11,916 bases of DNA. Source: Elusimicrobia bacterium CG08_land_8_20_14_0_20_59_10. Its GTDB lineage: Bacteria; Elusimicrobiota; Elusimicrobia; Elusimicrobiales; UBA9959. The notes beneath the pieces are model-generated. The model did not search any database, was not told where the DNA came from, and was given only the letters and a program-made list of their open reading frames with translations. Shown piece after piece: positions 7,307 through 11,916 of the stretch (its first letter is position 1; the number at the start of each line of letters is the position of its first letter). The translations under genes and the position numbers were made by a program. The stretch lies in contig PEXO01000264.1 of NCBI GenBank assembly GCA_002779045.1, positions 1-11,916 on the forward strand. Direction: 5' to 3'.

Positions 7307-8210
7307 ATGGCACCGGAACGAGAAAGGCCAGAGCTGCAGCCGAAACCGGCGGGACCCTCCGGCAGCATTCCCATGCCGGGCCCCGGCGAACGCGTCCCCA
7401 TGCCCGCCGGGCCCGGCAGCGCGCGGCGCCGGGCCGGAGAAAAGAGCGCCGGCCGCTTCGGGCTGGTCGCGGCGGCGATACTGACCGCCGGGCTGGCGGC
7501 CGCCATGGTCTTCAAGGGAGATTTCCGCCAGGCACAGCAGGCCGCGCCGCCGGCCCCGACGGCGGTGGAGGTCGGCGTAGAGGGCCCCCTGGCCACAGCG
7601 CCCCCCCCCGCTGCCTGCCGCCGAACTGCCTTCCTCCGGGCTGCCGGAAAGCCTGCCGACGCAACCGGCCAGGCCGGCGCCGAACAGTTTCTCCAGCCCG
7701 CCGCCCTTTTTCAGCTCCGAAGAAGACCAGGCCGTACCGAAGGTCTCCGCCCTGCAGCCTTACAATGCTGCGCCGGAGGCCTCCCGGCAGCCCTCCTCCG
7801 CCCGGACCGTGCTCCCGGCCGCGAACCGGCTGATCCCGCGCCTGCAGCCTAACCGGACAAACGCGTTCCCCCGCGCGGGCGGCGGGCCGGCCGCTGCGGC
7901 CGCGGCGGTTCCCTGCACCAGCTGCAAAGGCGCCGTTTCGGGAACCAAGACCAGCACCTCGCTCCAGGGCGGCCCGTCATATACGCAGAACGAGATCACT
8001 ACTACCTACGCGGGCGTCTGCGACGGGAAGTACGTCTACGACTATGCGAACGTTACCACCAACAAGACGATAGGGATGGAAGTGCGCACCAGCGGCGGAG
8101 AGTCCTGGACCTTCACGCTGAAGCCGGGCCAGAAGACTAGTATTAAAAGTTCCACCGAGTTCACCAGCGGCACTTACGAAAACCTCAGGGCAAGCGAGGT
8201 TATGAACTAG
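7307..8210 (+). CDS. Single-pass membrane protein with Pro-rich regions and a beta-rich C-terminal domain; frameshifted at a C9 run
   Basis: The gene is read in two frames that join at a run of nine C (7601-7609). From ATG 7307 the first frame gives about 100 residues: a Pro/Gly-rich cytoplasmic tail with IPMPGPGERVPMPAGPG (21-37), a basic RRR cluster, one membrane helix (about 51-69), and then a Pro/Ala linker. After the C-run that frame turns into Cys/Arg-rich, non-protein-like sequence. The next frame continues with a Pro/Ser/Ala linker and a domain of about 98 residues to TAG at 8208-8210. Removing one C gives a 300-aa protein. The C-terminal domain begins CTSCKGAVSG (Cys203, Cys206; another Cys at 238) and has alternating polar and aromatic strands such as KYVYDYANVT and ESWTFTLKPGQ, suggesting a secreted beta-sandwich. 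I do not recognise the family. ATG 7307 has no Shine-Dalgarno; GTG 7271 is an alternative. The next gene starts 2 bp after its stop. Confidence 0.7.
7601..7609 (+). repeat. C9 homopolymer at the reading-frame switch
   Basis: Nine consecutive C lie between CAGCG and GCTGCC. Upstream coding is in the frame of 7307 and downstream coding in the frame ending at 8210; one base fewer in the run (C8) restores a single open frame. The run could be a slipped-strand phase-variable tract, a real recent mutation, or a sequencing or assembly error. Confidence 0.85.
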
Positions 8211-8212
8211 CC

Positions 8213-8527
8213 ATGAGCCCCGAACCGGAAAAAGCGGCAGCCGCCCCTAAGAGCGAAACAGCCGCCGCCCCGGCGCCGGTCCCCGTGCCTTTCTTCGGCG
8301 GGAAGCCGGCGGGAAAAGGCCACGGGCCGTCGGACCCGGGCGAACCCTATACGCCCATGCCGGACTTCTCCCGGCCCGCCCGCCCCCGGTGGGTGTACGC
8401 GGCGGCCGCCCTTCTGCTGGCGCTGGCCGCGGCGGTCGGACTGCTTTTTCTGCGCGGTCCCGCCGCGGCGCCGGCTGCGCAACCGGCCCCCATAACGGCC
8501 CCCGCGGCGCCGGGGCCGGGCAACTAA
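8213..8527 (+). CDS. Small single-pass membrane protein with Pro/Ala-rich tails
   Basis: This 104-aa protein has a disordered N-terminal tail of about 58 residues rich in Pro, Ala, Gly and Glu (starts MSPEPEKAAAAPKSE and contains EPYTPMPDFSRPARPR). One membrane helix follows (about 60-80, WVYAAAALLLALAAAVGLLFL less its last residue), and then a 24-residue Pro/Ala tail. The basic residues before the helix predict an N-in, C-out orientation. The layout copies the N-terminal half of the preceding gene, including a PMP motif in the cytoplasmic tail, but without its folded domain. I do not recognise a family. It starts 2 bp after the previous stop and ends 1 bp before the next ATG. Third codon positions are strongly GC-rich, as in its neighbours, which supports a real gene. 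It may act as an adaptor or anchor for the ATPase next to it (inference from position only). Confidence 0.75.
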   Translation: MSPEPEKAAAAPKSETAAAPAPVPVPFFGGKPAGKGHGPSDPGEPYTPMPDFSRPARPRWVYAAAALLLALAAAVGLLFLRGPAAAPAAQPAPITAPAAPGPGN

Positions 8528-8528
8528 G

Positions 8529-9635
8529 ATGAAAATGCACCCGCTATTTACGCTGATGGTCGTGCTGGGCATAGTAACCGGCATGTATTCCGTTTATAAT
8601 ATCTTCCCGGTCAGCATGCCGCTCATCTTCGTGGCCAGCCTGGCCGGTTTTTTCATACGGCTCAACCAGTTCATACAGGAGAAAAAGAAGCAGACCGACG
8701 CCGGCGCCGCCATCGACTTTACGAAGCTGCGCGCCAGACAGTTCTCGTTCTTCGGCGACTGGATCAAGGAGAACGTCCGCGGCCATGACCCCGTCACCGA
8801 CCACGTAGTGGGCCACATTCAGCAGGGTCTCGCCGTGGCCGCGCCGGGCCAGGTGCTGGGGGCTTTCCTGCTGCCCGGGCCCACCGGCACCGGCAAGACC
8901 TTCCTGGCCGAGATCGTGGCCAAAGCCCTTTACAAGGAGAGCGAGCCGGTGCTGCTGTCCATGAGCCAGTACAAGGCGGCGCAGGACGTGTTCACGCTGA
9001 TAGGCCCGCCGCCGGGCTACCAGGGCTACGAGATAGGCGGCGCGCTCACGCGCCCGGTACTGGAGAACCCGTACCGGGTAGTGATCCTCGACGAATTCGA
9101 GAAGGCGCACCAGGACGTGCAGCACTGCTTCTACGACATCCTGGACAACGCGCAGTGCTACGAAAAAAGTTCCGGCAAGAAGGTGTATTTCGGCGCCTGC
9201 GTTTTCTTCGCCACCTGTAACTGCGGGGTGGACGCCCTGCGCAAGATCTGGCAGGGAACGCCCGACCCCGCCCTGCGCACCGGGCGCGCCCGCGAGGCCA
9301 TGGCCCGCGAGGGCTTCGAGCGGCCGCTGCTGGCCCGCTTCACCGACATCCTCCTGATGGACCAGCTGTCGCCGGTGGAGATAGCCGAAGTGGCCTGCCT
9401 GCAGATAGCCAAGCACTGGCGCCAGTACGGCATAGAGGTGGAGTACACCTCCCCCGAGGTCCTGGTGGAGGCCATCCGGCGCAATATAGAGTTCCAGGAC
9501 TACGGCGTGCGGCAGCTGGCCGGCCTGATAAGGGAAATTACAACCCCTTCCATAGAAGAGGCGCGCCGTACCGGTTCCACCCGGGTACGGCTGGAGCTGG
9601 ACAAGAATACCGGCGAGGTGATGGTAAGCCTATGA
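8529..9635 (+). CDS. Membrane-anchored Clp/Hsp100 D2-type AAA+ ATPase
   Basis: A 368-aa ATPase with two N-terminal membrane helices (about 6-24 and 28-46) joined by a very short loop. The rest follows the second AAA+ module (D2) of ClpA/ClpB. Motifs in order: VRGHDPVTDHVVGHI (83-97) in place of the V-x-GQ-x-x-A box, Walker A GPTGTGKT (117-124), pore loop PPGYQGYEIGG (161-171) with Tyr164, Walker B VVILDEFEKAH (184-194), sensor 1 Asn231 in ATCNCG, arginine finger Arg270 in ERPLLARF, and sensor 2 GVR (326-328), then the D2-small domain. The N domain, D1 and middle domain of ClpB are absent, and no IGF/IGL-type ClpP docking tripeptide is seen, so an unfoldase or remodeller without ClpP is more likely than a Clp protease subunit. 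The membrane hairpin is unusual for this family and recalls FtsH only in layout. The ATG follows the previous stop by 1 bp; the next gene overlaps by 4 bp. Confidence 0.88.
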   Translation: MKMHPLFTLMVVLGIVTGMYSVYNIFPVSMPLIFVASLAGFFIRLNQFIQEKKKQTDAGAAIDFTKLRARQFSFFGDWIKENVRGHDPVTDHVVGHIQQGLAVAAPGQVLGAFLLPGPTGTGKTFLAEIVAKALYKESEPVLLSMSQYKAAQDVFTLIGPPPGYQGYEIGGALTRPVLENPYRVVILDEFEKAHQDVQHCFYDILDNAQCYEKSSGKKVYFGACVFFATCNCGVDALRKIWQGTPDPALRTGRAREAMAREGFERPLLARFTDILLMDQLSPVEIAEVACLQIAKHWRQYGIEVEYTSPEVLVEAIRRNIEFQDYGVRQLAGLIREITTPSIEEARRTGSTRVRLELDKNTGEVMVSL

Positions 9636-10825
9636 GCGCCGATCCTAAAATGTCCGTGTTCGAAGACGTCTGGATGCAGGTCTTCTCCCTGCTGCTTATA
9701 GTTTCCGGCATCTTCTCGCTGCATTATATGCTGCGCCCGGCCCAGGCGGCGCCGCAGCCGGTACTGCCGGCGGCGCTGCCGGCCGCTGTTCAGCCCGCGC
9801 TGGCACGCCCGTCGGCTCCCGCCGCGGCGGCGCTGCCGCCGGAGACGGCGGCCAAAAAGCCGGATGTGCCCAAGGGGCCGGGCCGCTGGGTGGTAGGCAA
9901 TGACGGCGGCCCAGGCATTAACTGCTCGTCGCTGGGCGACGCGGTCGCCCGCGCGGCCGACGGCGACTCCATAGTGGTGCGCCCGGGCGCCTACGAGGTC
10001 AGCGTGCTCACCTCCAAGTCCCTGACCATCTCCGGCGGAGGACGCTCGCCGGAGGAAGTAAAACTGACGAACCCGATAAATCCCACGTTCGCCGTCTCCG
10101 GCGGCCGGGTGGTGCTGCAGAACCTCACCCTCGCCAACACCAGCCAGGTGGACTACTGGGCGCTGTCCGTATCGCGGGCCGCGCTGGTGCTGCTCAACGT
10201 CAACGTGAGGTCCTCGGGCAAGGGCGTAAGGGTGCTGGGCGCGGACCTGGAGGCCTCGGACTGCGAATTCGAGGCCGGCGCCGCGCTGTCCATTTCCGGT
10301 AAATCCAAAGTGAAGCTCACCGGCGTTTCTATGACCGGCCGCGTTATAGGCGTCAGCGTGCAGGACTCCTCGGCCGACCTGCAGGTGGACGGTTCGCGCA
10401 TTTCCGGCGGCGGCGGGGCCGGCCTCAGGGCTTTAGACGGCGCCTGGGCCAAAGTCAGCGGCACCACCATCTCCGGCAACCGCTACGCGGGCATTATGGT
10501 CGCTTCCGGCGCGGAAGTGCGCGTGTCCAACTCGAAGATAACGGGCAACGGCGAGTGCGGGGCCTATATCGAGGAGAACGGCAAGCTGGTGCTGGAGAAG
10601 GTAACCCTGACGCGCAATAAGTGCGGGGTAGGCTTCGCCGGCGCCGGCAGCCTGGAAGCGCACGGCAACAAGTTCGCCAATAATACGCTGGGCGCGGTCG
10701 CGGTCAGACCGCTGCAGGGCGACAAGGCCCTGATAACCGGCTCCGGCAACTCCGGGCTGCTGGTGCCCGGAGAAAAGCGCCCGGCCGCGAAGAAGCGCGC
10801 CTCCGCGAAGGCCGGGAAAAGATAG
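9632..10825 (+). CDS. Membrane-anchored right-handed beta-helix protein
   Basis: This 397-aa protein has one N-terminal membrane helix (about 14-34), a Pro/Ala linker (about 36-80) and a parallel beta-helix domain (about 85-370). The domain opens with CSSLGDAVARAADGDSIVVR, followed by PGAYE; this is the typical first turn of pectin-lyase-like folds (Ala-rich helix, then GD-x-I-x-V-x-PG-x-Y). It continues with regular turns of about 20-24 residues such as GGRVVLQNLTLANT, GVSVQDSSADLQVDGSRISG, and then AKVSGTTISGNRYAGIMVASG and EVRVSNSKITGNGECGAYIE. This resembles NosD/CASH-type or DUF1565-like domains, but no polysaccharide-lyase active site can be assigned. The C-terminus is a strongly basic tail (KRPAAKKRASAKAGKR). 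Its ATG overlaps the ATPase stop by 4 bp (ATGA), indicating coupled translation. The beta-helix would most likely lie in the periplasm, but topology is a prediction. Confidence 0.85.
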   Translation: MSADPKMSVFEDVWMQVFSLLLIVSGIFSLHYMLRPAQAAPQPVLPAALPAAVQPALARPSAPAAAALPPETAAKKPDVPKGPGRWVVGNDGGPGINCSSLGDAVARAADGDSIVVRPGAYEVSVLTSKSLTISGGGRSPEEVKLTNPINPTFAVSGGRVVLQNLTLANTSQVDYWALSVSRAALVLLNVNVRSSGKGVRVLGADLEASDCEFEAGAALSISGKSKVKLTGVSMTGRVIGVSVQDSSADLQVDGSRISGGGGAGLRALDGAWAKVSGTTISGNRYAGIMVASGAEVRVSNSKITGNGECGAYIEENGKLVLEKVTLTRNKCGVGFAGAGSLEAHGNKFANNTLGAVAVRPLQGDKALITGSGNSGLLVPGEKRPAAKKRASAKAGKR

Positions 10826-10856
10826 GCGGAAGAACCAGCGGAGTAACGGGAGAATT

Positions 10857-11879
10857 ATGAGCGACCTCAACAACATGACGGACTGGGAAAAGCTGCGCGC
10901 GCTGGTCAGCGACTCCAAGCTGGAGAACAAGAGCCGCACCGTGGACGAAAAACTGCTGCTTAACCACCTGAAATCGCGCATCAAGGGCCAGGACGAGATC
11001 GTCTCCGACGTCGCCCGCCTGATACGGCTCAGTTGGGAGAAACAGGAGCGCACCCGCCCCATTTGCAGCCTGCTGCTGCTGGGCCCCACCGGCACCGGTA
11101 AGACCGAGATGGCCAAGGCCCTGGCCGAATACCTTTACGGCAGCGAGAAGGACATGCTCCGCTTCGATTGCTCCGAACTGAGCAGCCCGGATATGGCCAA
11201 GAGCCGCCTGACCGGCTCCTCGTCCGGGTACAAGGACTCGGAGTCCGGCGGCCAATTGACGCGCCCGATCATGGCCAACCCGCGCCGGCTGATCCTTTTC
11301 GACGAGGTGGAGAAGGCTCACCCGCTGGTGTTCGACCTGCTGCTGCAGCTTTTGGGCGACGGGCGCCTGACCGAGCAGAGCACCGGCAAGACGGCCGATT
11401 TCACGCAGACCATAGTGGTGCTGACCAGCAACGCCATCGCCGAGGAAGCGGCCAAGGCCACGCAGGGCATGACCGACTACCGCGAGATCCTCAACGCCAT
11501 CAAGACGCTGCTTTCCGAGGGCGGGACCTTCCGGCCCGAGGTCATGGGCCGCATAGACAAGGTGTACCTGTTCAAGCCGCTTTCCGGAATGATAGTGGCG
11601 GAGATAGCGCTGCTCAAGATAGCCCGGCTGGGGAAGGAATACGGGATGACCGTGGAATTCGTGGCGCCGGAGCTGCTCTTGCAGGCGCTGGAAGCCAACC
11701 TCAAGGTGAGCCGCTTCGGCATCCGCGAACTGGAGCGCATTCTTTTCGACTTCTTCGCCGAGCAGCTGGTAACGATGCGCGAAAAGAAAGTGAAAGCGGT
11801 CTCGTTCCGCCTGGGCCCGGACGGCAAGATAGTCTGCTATCCCGCCGGGCAACAGGACTCGGCCCAAGCCGGCAAATAA
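10857..11879 (+). CDS. Soluble Clp/Hsp100 D2-type AAA+ ATPase
   Basis: A 340-aa ATPase made of a short N-terminal segment (about 1-40, no membrane helix) and a single ClpA/ClpB D2-like module. Motifs: IKGQDEIVSDVARLI (42-56), Walker A GPTGTGKT (76-83), Walker B LILFDEVEKAH (145-155), sensor 1 Asn192 in LTSN, arginine finger Arg232 in FRPEVMGRID, sensor 2 GIR (288-290), then the D2-small domain and a polar tail. The pore-loop region reads TGSSSGYKDSESGGQL: Tyr125 is kept, but the usual PPGYVG is replaced by SSGYKD. It is paralogous to the membrane-anchored ATPase two genes upstream. No N domain, D1 or ClpP-docking tripeptide is seen. The start has a good Shine-Dalgarno (GGGAG, about 5 bp before ATG) and lies 31 bp after the beta-helix gene. 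The two ATPases might form a mixed or stacked ring; this is inference. Confidence 0.88.
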   Translation: MSDLNNMTDWEKLRALVSDSKLENKSRTVDEKLLLNHLKSRIKGQDEIVSDVARLIRLSWEKQERTRPICSLLLLGPTGTGKTEMAKALAEYLYGSEKDMLRFDCSELSSPDMAKSRLTGSSSGYKDSESGGQLTRPIMANPRRLILFDEVEKAHPLVFDLLLQLLGDGRLTEQSTGKTADFTQTIVVLTSNAIAEEAAKATQGMTDYREILNAIKTLLSEGGTFRPEVMGRIDKVYLFKPLSGMIVAEIALLKIARLGKEYGMTVEFVAPELLLQALEANLKVSRFGIRELERILFDFFAEQLVTMREKKVKAVSFRLGPDGKIVCYPAGQQDSAQAGK

Positions 11880-11906
11880 GGCCGCGCCGCCGCAGGCCCA
11901 AAAACT

Positions 11907-11916
11907 ATGCAGAACG
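11907..11916 (+). CDS. Possible start of a further gene of the operon
   Basis: An ATG at 11907 followed by CAG AAC opens a frame 27 bp after the preceding stop and continues past the window edge. The spacing fits the operon, but only three codons are visible and the upstream AGG (about 10 bp before) is a weak ribosome-binding site. Confidence 0.3.

Noticed and set aside
7611..7852. Continuation of the first frame past the C9 run as the true C-terminus of the gene
   Set aside because: The sequence becomes rich in Cys, Arg and Leu without structure, while the alternative frame gives a natural linker and a domain with high G/C at third positions up to the next gene.
8544..9416. Minus-strand open frame of 290 codons
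   Set aside because: Shadow of the membrane-anchored AAA+ ATPase; Gly/His/Leu-rich with no domain.
10704..11867. Minus-strand open frame of 387 codons, longer than the gene opposite it
   Set aside because: It is antisense to the soluble AAA+ ATPase, whose Walker, sensor and arginine-finger motifs leave no doubt about the coding strand.
7529..11879. Type VI secretion or ClpB chaperone locus
   Set aside because: Neither ATPase has the ClpV/ClpB N domain, D1 or middle domain, and no sheath, tube, baseplate or membrane-complex gene of type VI secretion is seen.
1..11916. CRISPR arrays, insertion sequences, tRNA or rRNA genes
   Set aside because: No regularly spaced repeats, no transposase frame, no terminal inverted repeats and no tRNA- or rRNA-like sequence were seen.

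Overview
The window is GC-rich DNA with tightly packed genes on both strands, probably chromosomal, from a Gram-negative bacterium with energy metabolism based on ferredoxin. The Rnf gene order B-C-D-G-E-A followed by apbE is the order known from Bacteroidetes-like and other non-proteobacterial phyla, not the enterobacterial ABCDGE order. High GC combined with very frequent ATA isoleucine codons, lipoproteins and Clp-like ATPases with Pro/Ala-rich membrane proteins would fit a lineage such as Elusimicrobiota. That placement is a guess; nothing here fixes the taxon.

Left part, all on the minus strand (about 7020 down to 1): a strong sigma70-type promoter (TTGTTA, 17 bp, TATAAT; 6991-7019) drives rnfB, rnfC, rnfD, rnfG, rnfE, rnfA, a lipoprotein flavin transferase of the ApbE family, and then an MFS transporter that runs off the left edge. 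Gaps are 34 bp or less and several genes overlap by 4 bp, so this is one operon. It encodes a complete ion-pumping ferredoxin:NAD+ oxidoreductase together with the enzyme that attaches FMN covalently to RnfG and RnfD. The flavin-acceptor motifs of both are slightly atypical (TAAT and TAAS).

Middle (6901-7306): a divergent intergenic region of about 400 bp, more AT-rich than its surroundings. It holds the rnf promoter and leader, two possible hairpins, and a TATAAT element just upstream of the rightward genes.

Right part, all on the plus strand (7307-11916): a compact operon of genes I do not recognise as a named system. In order it encodes (1) a single-pass membrane protein with a Pro-rich cytoplasmic tail and a beta-rich C-terminal domain, interrupted by a frameshift at a run of nine C; (2) a 104-aa single-pass protein of similar build; (3) a Clp/Hsp100 D2-type AAA+ ATPase anchored by two N-terminal membrane helices; (4) a membrane-anchored right-handed beta-helix protein; (5) a second, soluble D2-type AAA+ ATPase; and possibly the first codons of a further gene. 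Both ATPases keep the Walker A/B, sensor 1, arginine-finger and sensor 2 residues, lack the usual N and D1 domains, and differ in their pore loops. The grouping suggests a membrane-associated unfoldase or remodelling machine acting with three anchored envelope proteins. This is the part of the window most likely to be a previously undescribed system.
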